This document shows, in pieces, positions 41,329 to 49,724 of a stretch of DNA of 64,000 nucleotides. This DNA is from DASVCN01 sp040905665. Lineage in GTDB: Bacteria > Deinococcota > Deinococci > Deinococcales > Trueperaceae. Numbering within the stretch: the first letter of the stretch is position 1; each line of letters opens with the position of its first letter. The position numbers and the translations under genes were made by a program. The DNA lies in NCBI GenBank assembly GCA_040905665.1, contig JBBDRD010000037.1:23550-87549 (forward strand), written 5' to 3'. The notes beneath the pieces are model-generated. The model saw only the letters and a program-made list of their open reading frames with translations. It was not told the origin of the DNA and did no database searches.

Positions 41329-42453
41329 TCATGCCGCGAACGCGAAGCGCTCGAGCTGATCGATGTCGAGCTCGATGCCCAGGCCGGGTTCCTGCGGCAC
41401 CCTGGCAATGCCGTTCTCCACCGACACTGGATTCCTGACAAGGCTGGTGTTTAGCGGGTTGGGCCTAATGCAGTACTCGAGATAGCGGACGTTGGGCATA
41501 GTTGCCAGCAAGTGCAGCGAGGCGGCGGACACTATTCCGGTGCTCCAGGCGTGCGGCACGCAGTCTCTGCCCCTGCTCCCGGCAAGTGCGACGATGCGGC
41601 GCGCCTCGGTGAGACCACCGCAACGCGAAATGTCGGGCTGGATCACGTCCACTCCGCCGCGCTCCAACAGCTCCTCGAACTCCCAGCGAGTCGTGTTCTC
41701 CTCGCCGGCGGCGATGGGCACTTCAACCGCGTCGGCGAGCTCGCGATAGCCGATCAGGTCGTCGGGCCACAGCGGCTCCTCGATCCAGGCGAGACGGTAC
41801 TCCGCCACCCGCCGCGTCATCTCGATGGCGTGCCGGGCGTCGCGCCAACCGAAGCCCACGTCGATCATGATCTCCACGCCATCACCCACCTCGCTTCGAA
41901 TCGCGCTCACCAGCTCGACGTCGAGCTGCTCGTCGCGGCCCAACGGCCCCCAACCGAACTTGATGGCGGTGAACCCCTGGTCGGCAACCTCTCGGGCGTG
42001 CGCCGCTGCTGCCTGTGGGGTGTTGGGCATGAGGGTGCTGGCATAGGCCGGAATCCGATCGCGGAATGCGCCGCCCATCACCCGGTAGCACGGTTCCCCC
42101 ACCGACTTGCCCAGGATGTCCCACAACGCGATGTCGAGCCCGCTCATCGCCATTACGGCGACTCCGCGACGGCCATAGAAGATCGAGCCGCGGTACATCT
42201 GATCCCACAAGCTCTCGATGTCCCGAGGATCCTTGCCCACCAGAATCTCCCGGAGACCAGTTGAGATCGCGTGAGAGCGTGGCGCTTCGATGACCGCCTT
42301 GACGATAGTGGGAGACGCGTCCACCTCGCCGATGCCGGTGATGCCCGCGTCGGTGTGGATGCGCACGATGAAGGCGTCCTGAGTGCTGTCCGCGGCGTTC
42401 GGGTCGATCTCCGGCATGCGGAGCATTATGGCGTCTACGTCGGTGATTTTCAT
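41329..42453 (-). CDS. Enolase-superfamily (mandelate racemase/sugar-acid dehydratase) enzyme 3
   Basis: A 374-residue member with Lys165 in FTAIKFGWGP, metal ligands Asp198 (MIDVGFGW), Glu225 (WIEEPLWPDD) and Glu251 (IAAGEENTTRW), then Asp274 and His301 (CVPHAWSTG). The N-terminal half resembles enzyme 1 (STQDAFIVRIHTDAGITG against SAQDSFIVTVTTDEGITG). A GGAG site lies about 10 nt before the ATG at 42453. It is the first enzyme gene after the permeases in this operon. The three related enzymes in one operon suggest that several stereoisomers of an acid sugar are funnelled to KDG-type products. Confidence 0.88.
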   Translation of the reverse strand: MKITDVDAIMLRMPEIDPNAADSTQDAFIVRIHTDAGITGIGEVDASPTIVKAVIEAPRSHAISTGLREILVGKDPRDIESLWDQMYRGSIFYGRRGVAVMAMSGLDIALWDILGKSVGEPCYRVMGGAFRDRIPAYASTLMPNTPQAAAAHAREVADQGFTAIKFGWGPLGRDEQLDVELVSAIRSEVGDGVEIMIDVGFGWRDARHAIEMTRRVAEYRLAWIEEPLWPDDLIGYRELADAVEVPIAAGEENTTRWEFEELLERGGVDVIQPDISRCGGLTEARRIVALAGSRGRDCVPHAWSTGIVSAASLHLLATMPNVRYLEYCIRPNPLNTSLVRNPVSVENGIARVPQEPGLGIELDIDQLERFAFAA

Positions 42454-42555
42454 GCGGTGGCGTCTCCTTGCTAATGGCAGTGACGAGTGAGGACATCGGT
42501 TTGCGATTCGTTCATTTGCGAGATCAGGTCGCGGGTTATCTTCACAGCGACGAAC

Positions 42556-43380
42556 TCAGCGCCCACTGTCGCGGGGGTCGAGAACGTCCCGCAGGCCGTC
42601 TCCGAATAGGTTGATGCCCAGGACGGAGAACAGTATGAATAGTCCGGGGAATACCGATATCCAGGGGGCGAGACGCATGAAGTCGCGTCCCTCACTCAGG
42701 ATATTTCCCCATGACGGGGTAGGGGGCGGAGCGCCGAGGCCTAGGAAGCTGAGCGCCGCCTCGGCCAGAATCATTTCAGAAAAATAGACGCTTGCCTGGA
42801 TTATCAGGGGAGAGACGATATTGGGACCAACGTGCCTCAGCGCTACACGAGAGGACCTCGCTCCCATCGAGCGGGCCGCCTGGACGTAGTCGAGGCCCTT
42901 CACCTGAAGCACGGCCGCCCGGCACAGGCGGGCGAAGCGCGGCAGGTAGACGATCCACAAAGCCAGGATGATGCTCGTTTCGCCGGTTCCCAACGCCGCC
43001 GAGATGCCGATCGCCAGCAGCAAACCGGGGAATGCCAAGAGGACGTCGGCGAACCGCATGAGCAAGTTGTCGACGCGGCCACCGGCCATCCCCGACACCA
43101 GCCCCAGCAGGCCACCGCTGAAGAACGCCAGCAGACTGCCTATCACCGCAACTCGCACGCTGATGCGCGAGCCGTACAGCACGCGACTGTAGATGTCACG
43201 ACCGTAGACGTCGGTTCCAAGGAAGTGCTCTGTCGATGGAGGCTGCAGCCTCTCGGCGATCGAGAGTTCCATGGGATCGTGAGTGGCCAAGAGGGGCGCG
43301 GCCACGGTCATAACCACGAAGGCGACGATGAAAAGCGCTCCGATCACCGACAGCGGACTTCTTGCCAGGCGTTTGATCAT
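42556..43380 (-). CDS. Dipeptide/nickel-type ABC permease, DppC family
   Basis: A 274-residue permease with six helices and the DppC landmarks: LLATHDPMELSIAERLQPPS, HFLGTDVYGRDIYSRVLYGS, the EAA loop ARSMGARSSRVALRHVGPN and LSFLGLGAPPPTPSWGNIL. It follows the DppB-type gene by 5 nt. With the binding protein at 44449-45993 it makes the second Dpp-type importer of the window, again without ATPase genes. In sugar-acid clusters such importers often carry oligosaccharides or sugar acids rather than peptides. Confidence 0.9.
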   Translation of the reverse strand: MIKRLARSPLSVIGALFIVAFVVMTVAAPLLATHDPMELSIAERLQPPSTEHFLGTDVYGRDIYSRVLYGSRISVRVAVIGSLLAFFSGGLLGLVSGMAGGRVDNLLMRFADVLLAFPGLLLAIGISAALGTGETSIILALWIVYLPRFARLCRAAVLQVKGLDYVQAARSMGARSSRVALRHVGPNIVSPLIIQASVYFSEMILAEAALSFLGLGAPPPTPSWGNILSEGRDFMRLAPWISVFPGLFILFSVLGINLFGDGLRDVLDPRDSGR

Positions 43381-43385
43381 GCCGA

Positions 43386-44330
43386 CTACTGGTAGCGCAC
43401 TCGAGGATCGAGCAGCGCGTAGGAGAGGTCAGTTAGCAGGTTGAGGATGGTGTAGAGCGCGGCTACGTAGAGAACGGCCGCCTGTACCACCGGGAAGTCT
43501 CGTTGAGTGATGGCGAGGACGATGAGGCGCCCCACGCCGGGGAGGTTGAAGACGGTTTCGATGACCACGGCCCCGCCCAGCAAGCGGCCGAAGTTGAGTC
43601 CCACTACCGTAACCAGCGGCAGCAGCGCCGTCGCCAGTGCGTGGCCCAGCACCACCCGGCGCTCACGCAGACCTTTGCTTCGTGCGGTGCGGACGTAGTC
43701 CTGGCCGAGGGTCTCGAGCATCGAGGAACGGGTGAGCCGGGTAATGAATCCTGCGAGAGTGAGCCCCAGCGCGAAGCTGGGCAGAACGTAGTACTGCAGG
43801 CTGCGCAGGAGATCCACGTTCAATGCCACGTAGCCGGTGAGCGGGAAGATCTGCCAGTGCACGCTAAAAAGCAGGATGAGCAGCAGTCCCAGCCAGAACT
43901 CTGGCATGGACAAGCCCACCAGGCTCAGCACGCGTACGGCGTGATCGGTGGGCCGATTGCGTTTGAGGGCCGAGAGGATTCCGGCGGCGCCACCTAAGAC
44001 CACGCTAATGACCGTAGCGAAAACGCAGATGGTGAGCGTCACAGGAAGGCGGTTGAAAATCATCTCGACGACCGGACGCTGATGGTAGAGCGAGTTGCCA
44101 AGATCGCCGCGCACCGCGTTCCACAGCCACCAGCCGAAACGCTCAAGGAAGGGCCGGTCCAGCCCCAGTTGCGACCGCAGCCGGTCGAGCGAGGCGGGCG
44201 GGGCGTCGGCGCCCAACATCACCACCGCCGGATCGCCGGGGATGATCGCCATGAGCAAGAAGGTAATGAACGAGATGGCGATGAGGACCGGAATCAGGCC
44301 CAAGAGTCGTAGGATGACGATCTGCAACAT
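43386..44330 (-). CDS. Dipeptide/nickel-type ABC permease, DppB family
   Basis: A 314-residue permease with six helices. The sequence shows ITFLLMAIIPGDPAVVMLG, DRLRSQLGLDRPFLERFGWW and the EAA loop RTARSKGLRERRVVLGHALA, then FNLPGVGRLIVLAITQRDFP. It is the first subunit after the binding-protein gene, separated from it by a strong hairpin. The ATG at 44330 has no clear ribosome site. It forms a heterodimer channel with the following DppC-type subunit. Confidence 0.9.
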   Translation of the reverse strand: MLQIVILRLLGLIPVLIAISFITFLLMAIIPGDPAVVMLGADAPPASLDRLRSQLGLDRPFLERFGWWLWNAVRGDLGNSLYHQRPVVEMIFNRLPVTLTICVFATVISVVLGGAAGILSALKRNRPTDHAVRVLSLVGLSMPEFWLGLLLILLFSVHWQIFPLTGYVALNVDLLRSLQYYVLPSFALGLTLAGFITRLTRSSMLETLGQDYVRTARSKGLRERRVVLGHALATALLPLVTVVGLNFGRLLGGAVVIETVFNLPGVGRLIVLAITQRDFPVVQAAVLYVAALYTILNLLTDLSYALLDPRVRYQ

Positions 44331-44380
44331 TGATCCGGTCCTTCGCCGCTACTGATCGAGGGGCTTATGCCTCCGTTGCC

Positions 44381-44403
44381 GCGGCGCCCGAGTTGGGCGC
44401 CGC
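44381..44403 (-). terminator. Strong intercistronic hairpin after a binding-protein gene
   Basis: GCGGCGCCC and GGGCGCCGC form a perfect 9-bp GC-rich stem with a 5-nt loop in the gap between the binding protein and the DppB-type gene. No T-run follows, which suits a message stabiliser or partial terminator that lowers permease expression. Confidence 0.6.
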
Positions 44404-44448
44404 TCGGCAGTGGAGGAGTTTAGGGGAGGGCTTGGTTTCGGGGAAGGC

Positions 44449-45993
44449 TTAGGGGACGGAGACGTTCCACACCGGCAGGTAGCCGGCCGACCAGGGAACG
44501 TAGCCTTCGATGTCATTGCGGTAGCCCTGGCTCTCGGTGATGTGGATGAGCGGGTACCACGGTACGTCTTCGCGGCGCAGTGTCTCGATCTGGTTGTAGA
44601 GCTCCTTGCGCGCGTCTATGTCGGTCTCGGCCAGTGCCTCTTCGTTGAGTCGGTCGTACTCGGCGTTGCTGTAGCCGGTGGTGGTGCTCTCGCTATGCCA
44701 GAACGGCATGTAGTAGTTCATGGGGTCGGGCCGCAGCGAGAGGCCGGTGACGAAGATGTCGAACGCTCCGGTCTGCCACTTCTGAAGCGAACTGCCGGGC
44801 TCGAGGCTGTCGATTCGCGAGTCGATGCCGATCTCGGCGAGCTGCGCCTGCATGATGACGCCCATCTCTCGCCAGATACCAGGGGTGTAGGAGATGAGGA
44901 TCTCTTCGCCCTCATAGTCGGACTCTTCGACGAGTTCACGGGCCCGTTCGACGTCGTACTCCTCGGGCACTTCATGGACTTCGGTGTAGAAGGGGCTAAA
45001 GAAGGGAACGCCGGCATGGGCTACCCGGCCCAGGCCCCAGGTGAGCGCGTCGACCATTTCCTCTTTGTTGGTCGCCATGACCACGGCTCGACGCAGAAGT
45101 ACGTCATCGGCGAAGGGGCCTTGCTTGAAGCCGAAGCGCACGTCGCCGAAGGTCGCCGAGGGGATCATCTCGACGGTTACGTCCGGGTTGTCCTGGAAGC
45201 GCAGATAATCGGGATAGGAGATCGCGTCGGCGATGTGGACTTCGCCGTTCTCGAGCGCGGCGGCGCGAACGGTGGCTTCGGTGATGGGCTGGTACTCGAC
45301 GGCATCGACCAGAGCTTCACGGCGGCCGGTGAAGCCGCTGGCCCGGCCGTCTTGCGGCACGTAGTCCTCGAACTTTTCGACGCGCAGATATTGCGCCGGG
45401 AGCCACTCGACGAAGCGGAAGGGGCCGGTGCCAACCGGTTGGGTAATCTGTCCGCCCTGGCGCTCAGCTTCACCCTCGGGCACGATCACGGCCGGAGCGA
45501 TGGGGTTCGCGAGCGAGCCCAGCAGCGCTGCGGTGGGTTCGGACAGATGGATTTCGATCGTGTATGGGTCGACCGCAACTATATCGGTGACCTGCGAGAA
45601 CTCCGAGGAGCGAGGGCCCTCATTGCGCACCCGGTCGAGCGAGTACTTCACGTCGGCGCTGGTCATCTCGTTACCGTTGTGAAACAACACGCCTTCGCGC
45701 AAGTTGACGATGAGGGTGAGACCGTCCTCGGACCACTCCCAATTCTCTGCCAGCACCGGCGCGGGTGCGCCGTTTTCATCGATGCCGATGAGGAACTCGT
45801 AGACGCTCAACAGCGGCGCCCGATCGTCATAGTTGGTGGTGAGGTGCAGGTCGGGGTTGGCGATATCGAGTTTCGTGGCGACTTCGAGCACGTCGTCCTG
45901 GGCGAACACGAGCGCGCTCGCGAGGGCGGCGAGGAGGACGAGTGCAATACGTCCGAGCCGGGGTGTCCGGCGGGCCTTGATAAGGGAGTTCAT
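44449..45993 (-). CDS. Peptide/sugar-type ABC substrate-binding protein (family 5)
   Basis: A 514-residue periplasmic binding protein with a Sec signal peptide (about residues 1-32, LVLLAALASALVFAQ) and no lipobox. It shows LEVATKLDIANPDLHLTTNY, LTLIVNLREGVLFHNGNEM and TQPVGTGPFRFVEWLP, the standard SBP_bac_5 blocks. The ATG at 45993 is chosen because AGGAG lies nine bases upstream; the ATG at 46002 directly abuts that site. It serves the permeases that follow. Given the dehydratases and the KDPG aldolase close by, a sugar-acid derivative or an oligouronide-like compound is the likely ligand. Confidence 0.9.
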   Translation of the reverse strand: MNSLIKARRTPRLGRIALVLLAALASALVFAQDDVLEVATKLDIANPDLHLTTNYDDRAPLLSVYEFLIGIDENGAPAPVLAENWEWSEDGLTLIVNLREGVLFHNGNEMTSADVKYSLDRVRNEGPRSSEFSQVTDIVAVDPYTIEIHLSEPTAALLGSLANPIAPAVIVPEGEAERQGGQITQPVGTGPFRFVEWLPAQYLRVEKFEDYVPQDGRASGFTGRREALVDAVEYQPITEATVRAAALENGEVHIADAISYPDYLRFQDNPDVTVEMIPSATFGDVRFGFKQGPFADDVLLRRAVVMATNKEEMVDALTWGLGRVAHAGVPFFSPFYTEVHEVPEEYDVERARELVEESDYEGEEILISYTPGIWREMGVIMQAQLAEIGIDSRIDSLEPGSSLQKWQTGAFDIFVTGLSLRPDPMNYYMPFWHSESTTTGYSNAEYDRLNEEALAETDIDARKELYNQIETLRREDVPWYPLIHITESQGYRNDIEGYVPWSAGYLPVWNVSVP

Positions 45994-46086
45994 TGTCGGC
46001 ATCTCCTAGTCTGCTGGTGCATGAAGGGTTGCGGTGGAAACTCTCTACGGCTGCTCAGAAACCTCCTCTCGCGCGCGGCGTCGCCA

Positions 46087-46950
46087 TCAGGCGTCGAGCT
46101 TCGCGTCTCCCGTGCCGTGCGCGTGGTAGTCGACGCGGTCTTTCAGCGGAATTCCGCGAAACTCTTCGGCCATCTCGATCATGTTGGCGATGGTCTCCTC
46201 CCAGAGGATCTCCCCTTTCTCCTTGGTGGCTACGGTGGGGTCGCCCACCACGCCACTGACGTTCCAGCGGGTCCACCAGTCCATGAACAGCACCGGGGAG
46301 CCCTTCTCGAGGTCGAGATAGAAGTACTTGGAGGTCGCCCACGACTCGGGGATCTCTTTGACCGCCTTGTCCATCTGCACCCGCGACTCGTCGAGGTGCA
46401 AATAGAGGGAGGTCTCGATCTCGTCGGCGTGGCCGCTACCCGGCCGTTGCGTCTCACGCATCTTGCCGAACGCCTCCATGCATAGGTTGGTCCAGATGGT
46501 CGCCGCGCAGTGCGCGCCCGTTTCCAGCACTACCTTGCGTGCGACGATGTCCAAGTTCGGCATGTTGGAGCCGTGGCCGTTCATGATCAGGATCTTCTTG
46601 AAGCCGTGGTGCGCGAAGCTCTTGCACACATCGAGGCAGTACGCAATGAACGTCTCCGAAGCGACGTGAACGGTGCCGGGCCAGTCGAGGTGGTGCAGAT
46701 TGAAGCCGTAGGGAATGAGCGGCGCAATCAGAAACAGATCCGGCCGCCGCCGGCCGGCCTCCAAGCAGATCTTCTCCACCTGGTGATCCATGTCGAGCGG
46801 CAGGTGGTAGCCGTGATCCTCGACCGAACCCACCGGCAGCACTACCACCTTGTTCAGCGCGGCGGCCTCGCCGATTTCGGGCCAGGTGTGATCCACATAG
46901 CGGTGGAGATTGGTGATGTCGCGCGTGATTCGGCTTTTTGGATCGGTCAT
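46087..46950 (-). CDS. Creatininase family amidohydrolase (second copy)
   Basis: A 287-residue creatininase-superfamily protein with VVLPVGSVEDHGYHLPLDMD (metal ligands Glu, Asp/His), ILIMNGHGSNMPNLDIV and SGHADEIETSLYLHLDES carrying the C-terminal metal glutamate. It overlaps the GntR gene stop/start by four bases and lies upstream of the binding-protein gene, so it belongs to the sugar-acid operon. It differs from the first copy at 27443 by its VEDHG in place of TEQHG. Lactonase or amidase activity on the imported substrate is a reasonable guess. Confidence 0.86.
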   Translation of the reverse strand: MTDPKSRITRDITNLHRYVDHTWPEIGEAAALNKVVVLPVGSVEDHGYHLPLDMDHQVEKICLEAGRRRPDLFLIAPLIPYGFNLHHLDWPGTVHVASETFIAYCLDVCKSFAHHGFKKILIMNGHGSNMPNLDIVARKVVLETGAHCAATIWTNLCMEAFGKMRETQRPGSGHADEIETSLYLHLDESRVQMDKAVKEIPESWATSKYFYLDLEKGSPVLFMDWWTRWNVSGVVGDPTVATKEKGEILWEETIANMIEMAEEFRGIPLKDRVDYHAHGTGDAKLDA

Positions 46951-47705
46951 GCTTGCTCCTTGGGAATCGAGTGGGGCATTGGAATGCGGTCGGGGATTTT
47001 CGCAGCGACGTGCCCGCCATCGTCCGCCGTCGCGGCCTCGGTGGTTTCCGCACCGTCGTTGCTAAACTTGAGTTCCATTTCCTCGATGTGTTCCCGGAGT
47101 AACTCCTCCGCCCCTTGTCGGTCACCGCGGCCTATCACCTCGAGCAGGCGCACATGGCCGTCCACCGTCTCGTAGAGCGTTGCGGCGGTTGTACCCACGA
47201 AGAAGGCACGGTAGATGACGGGAGTAATGCCAGACCACACTCTGATCGGATGGCTGTACTTGAGCGATTGCACTAGAACTCGATGGAACTCCAGGTCGTG
47301 CTCAACGACGGTCGCTCGATCGGACGCTTCGGCCGCTGCCTTCATCAGTTCGACGATGGCTTCCAGTGAGGCCAAGAGCTCGGAATTTTTCGAGTCCAGC
47401 AACTGCCGCAGCGCGAAGGTTTCGACCACCGTTCGAATCGGTACCAGCACCTCCTTGAGCTCGGTGAGCGTGACGACCGAGACGCGGGTCTCTCGGTAGG
47501 GAAGGATGTCGACGAAACCCTCCTTCTCGAGCTGCCGCAAGGCTTCACGCACTGGCGCCCGACTAGTGCCGAGCTGGTTGGCTATATCCACTTCGGTGAG
47601 GCGGTGTCCTGGCCGAAGCTCTCCGGCGAGAATCGCCGTGCGCAACGCTTCCGTAATGTGCTCCCGCATCGACCGATGAGGGCCTTTGGGTAGTTGGAGA
47701 ACCAC
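46947..47705 (-). CDS. GntR family regulator, FadR/FCD subgroup, of the sugar-acid cluster
   Basis: A 252-residue regulator with an N-terminal winged helix (RLTEVDIANQLGTSRAPVRE, about residues 37-56) followed by ALRQLEKEGFVDILPYRETRVSV, and a C-terminal all-helical FCD ligand domain (about 90-225). FCD regulators commonly sense sugar acids and other carboxylates. The GTG at 47705 has GAGGT four bases upstream. It heads the minus-strand operon and faces the KDPG aldolase gene across a 229-nt gap with a perfect palindromic operator (47723-47736) and well-formed promoters both ways. It probably represses both directions until an acid-sugar inducer is present. Confidence 0.9.
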   Translation of the reverse strand: MVLQLPKGPHRSMREHITEALRTAILAGELRPGHRLTEVDIANQLGTSRAPVREALRQLEKEGFVDILPYRETRVSVVTLTELKEVLVPIRTVVETFALRQLLDSKNSELLASLEAIVELMKAAAEASDRATVVEHDLEFHRVLVQSLKYSHPIRVWSGITPVIYRAFFVGTTAATLYETVDGHVRLLEVIGRGDRQGAEELLREHIEEMELKFSNDGAETTEAATADDGGHVAAKIPDRIPMPHSIPKEQA

Positions 47706-47722
47706 GTTGACCTCAGTTCGTC

Positions 47723-47736
47723 GATTGTCGACAATC
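47723..47736. promoter_or_regulatory. GntR-type operator GATTGTC-GACAATC
   Basis: A perfect 14-bp palindrome with the TnGTnnACnA core known for FadR-type GntR regulators. It sits 7-20 bases after the predicted transcription start of gntR and 17 nt before its start codon, which suits autorepression by roadblock. Confidence 0.7.
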
Positions 47737-47749
47737 TACTGTTTGAGCA

Positions 47750-47778
47750 AGTGTAGTCGTTGCCTGCACGCTCGTCAA
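47750..47778 (-). promoter_or_regulatory. Sigma-70-type promoter of gntR
   Basis: On the minus strand TTGACG (47778-47773) and TACACT (47755-47750) are 17 bp apart. The predicted start near 47743 lies just upstream of the palindromic operator. Confidence 0.65.
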
Positions 47779-47892
47779 GGTGCGGAACCTCGCGCGAGAC
47801 TCCAATACGACGGTTTCGGCTGCGAAACTTTCAGTGCCCTATCGGCAGATGGCGAGTCGGTGTGGACGCACGTTGGAACGCCGATCTTCATG

Positions 47893-47921
47893 TTGACTCG
47901 TCCTGGGCCGCAGTCTATACT
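47893..47921 (+). promoter_or_regulatory. Sigma-70-type promoter of the KDPG aldolase operon
   Basis: TTGACT (47893-47898) and TATACT (47916-47921) are 17 bp apart. The transcription start would fall only about 7 nt before the ATG at 47935, so the leader is very short and no ribosome site fits into it. Confidence 0.65.
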
Positions 47922-47934
47922 CACGCCACACCGT

Positions 47935-48600
47935 ATGCAACGTGCTTTTCAAAACACCCCCGGCAACACCGATTTCCTAACAGCCTTGAGCCAAACGCGG
48001 GTAGTCGCCATCGTGCGCGGTTCATACTCGGTGAGCGAGTACGGCGACATCGCCGGCGCCCTCTTGGAGGGGGGACTGGGGACGATCGAGTTCACGATCG
48101 AGCAGCCACACGCCCTCGGAGCCATTCGCGAGCTCGGGCGGAGTGGACATGAGGGGCTGTGGCTGGGGGCCGGAACGGTGCGAACCGGAGAGGACGCCCA
48201 GCGGGCACTCGAGGCAGGCGCACGCTATCTCGTGTCGCCGGGCTTCGTTTCAGGGGTCGCCAGGGTGGCCAGAGAGGCCGGTGTCGTCTATCTACCCGGC
48301 GTACTAACACCCAGCGAGGTCGAGACGGCCAAGGAAGCGGGCTGCGAAGCCGTCAAGCTCTTTCCCGCGAGGCCGCTGGGACCCGCCTACCTCAAGGCGA
48401 TCGCCGCTCCGCTAACCGGCATGAAATTCATTCCTACCGGAGGGATCGGCGTCGACGATGCTCACGAGTTCCTGAGTGCCGGTGCCACTGCTGTCGGTTT
48501 GGGCAGTTCGCTCGCTGGAAGGGGTGACTCGCCGCGGGTGATTAGAGAGCGAACCCGGCGACTGTTGGCGCACCTGCGGGAGGCTTCGCTTGGTGGTTAA
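47935..48600 (+). CDS. eda: KDPG aldolase (2-dehydro-3-deoxy-6-phosphogluconate aldolase)
   Basis: A 221-residue class I aldolase that splits KDPG into pyruvate and glyceraldehyde 3-phosphate. It shows VVAIVRGSYSVSEYGDIAGA, the glutamate in GTIEFTIEQP, LGAGTVRTGEDAQRALEAGA, FVSPGF-like YLVSPGFVSGV, and the Schiff-base lysine in CEAVKLFPARPLGPAYLK, then FIPTGGIGVDDAHEFLSAGA. The longer frame back to 47686 crosses the promoter and is not used. The stop overlaps the start of the kinase gene. This places an Entner-Doudoroff-like end in the cluster and gives the dehydratases upstream on the other strand a clear product path. Confidence 0.93.
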   Translation: MQRAFQNTPGNTDFLTALSQTRVVAIVRGSYSVSEYGDIAGALLEGGLGTIEFTIEQPHALGAIRELGRSGHEGLWLGAGTVRTGEDAQRALEAGARYLVSPGFVSGVARVAREAGVVYLPGVLTPSEVETAKEAGCEAVKLFPARPLGPAYLKAIAAPLTGMKFIPTGGIGVDDAHEFLSAGATAVGLGSSLAGRGDSPRVIRERTRRLLAHLREASLGG

Positions 48601-49618
48601 GAGACCAGTGCCTAAGGGACCAGTGGCTGAGCCGGTAACGTCGTCTGCGCCAAAATTCGAAGTTACGAGCCTCGGCGAGTCCCTCATCCGCTTGTCCGTA
48701 GGCGTGGGCCAGAGGTTATCGAACGCCCGTACTCTGGACGTTCACGTTGCCGGAGCGGAGAGCAACGTTTGCGCAGCACTCGCCGGAATCGGCAGGCGCA
48801 GCGGCTGGGTAAGTCGTGTGCCCGACAACCCACTGGGCCGGCTCGTTCTCCGGAGGGCCAAAGAGTGCGGGATCGACGTCGAACACGTCGTGCTGTCGCC
48901 GCACGGCCGAATGGGCACCTACTTCATCGAGCTGGCGACGCCACCGGTTCCCACCCGGGTGACCTACGACAGGGCCGGCAGCGCCTTCACCCAGTTCCAG
49001 ACCAGCGAAGTCGATTGGGAGTCGCTGCTCGACACGCGGATACTCCATCTGACCGGGATAACCCCTGCCTTGAGCCCTTCCTGTCGCAACCTCGTCGCGC
49101 AAGCGATCGAGCGCGCCAAAGAGCGCGGGGTCCTAGTGAGCTTCGACGTGAACTACCGTGTTCGCTTGTGGTCCTCGGCCCAGGATGCGGCCCGCGTGCT
49201 GCGTCCGCTGATTGAAGACGTGGACCTGCTGCTGTGCGGGAAGAAGGATGCGGTGCAGCTGTTCGGACTACCGCAGGACGACAAGGAGGAGGCCCAGCTG
49301 CTCGACGGCTTGCAGGCACTGACGAAGGCTAAGCACGTAGTCGTGAGCTTGGGCAAGGACGGCGCAATTGCTCGCAGTGGCGGAAGCACACTCAGACAAC
49401 CGGCGATATCCGTCTCGGTGATGGACCGCATCGGCGCAGGCGACGCCTTCGCAGCCGGAGTTATCGACGGCCTCCTCGATGGATCCCTGGAGCAGGGCCT
49501 GATCACCGGCACGGCCTTGGCCGCACTCGCTTTGTCACAGCACGGCGACATTGTCACCGCCAACCGTGAGGACGTCACCGAACTTGTTAACGGCGTTGGG
49601 CAGGAAGTTGTGAGGTAG
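48590..49618 (+). CDS. PfkB family sugar kinase, probable 2-keto-3-deoxygluconate kinase
   Basis: A 342-residue ribokinase-like kinase. It would phosphorylate KDG at C6 to make the substrate of the preceding aldolase. Seen are VTSLGESLIRLSVGVGQRLS, HVAGAESNVCAALAGIG, the SFDVNYR segment, and the ATP/catalytic motif DRIGAGDAFAAGVIDG with its base aspartate. The start is uncertain: TTG at 48590 and GTG at 48593 both follow GGAGG and overlap the aldolase stop. The first 25 residues hold a short Pro-Val repeat from a 15-nt duplication and are not part of the usual fold. Assignment to KDG rather than another sugar rests on the eda neighbour. Confidence 0.87.
   Translation: MVVKRPVPKGPVAEPVTSSAPKFEVTSLGESLIRLSVGVGQRLSNARTLDVHVAGAESNVCAALAGIGRRSGWVSRVPDNPLGRLVLRRAKECGIDVEHVVLSPHGRMGTYFIELATPPVPTRVTYDRAGSAFTQFQTSEVDWESLLDTRILHLTGITPALSPSCRNLVAQAIERAKERGVLVSFDVNYRVRLWSSAQDAARVLRPLIEDVDLLLCGKKDAVQLFGLPQDDKEEAQLLDGLQALTKAKHVVVSLGKDGAIARSGGSTLRQPAISVSVMDRIGAGDAFAAGVIDGLLDGSLEQGLITGTALAALALSQHGDIVTANREDVTELVNGVGQEVVR
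48602..48631 (+). repeat. 15-nt in-frame duplication at the kinase start
   Basis: Two 15-nt units (48602-48616 and 48617-48631) match at 12 of 15 positions and code for RPVPK-GPVAE. It resembles the in-frame repeat at the ATPase N-terminus near 12.2 kb. Confidence 0.6.
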
Positions 49619-49724
49619 AGGAACTTGCGAAGCCGGTGGCTAAAGCGGCGGCTCCCAACTCTACCGGTCGCAGCGACAGACTGGCCGCGGCGTGGTGCCT
49701 AAAACATGGTTGACTGACGGTGTT

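Noticed and set aside
44410..46485. Plus-strand frame of 691 codons
   Set aside because: It lies opposite a binding-protein gene and a creatininase-family gene that are both well supported; the translation shows no recognisable domain.
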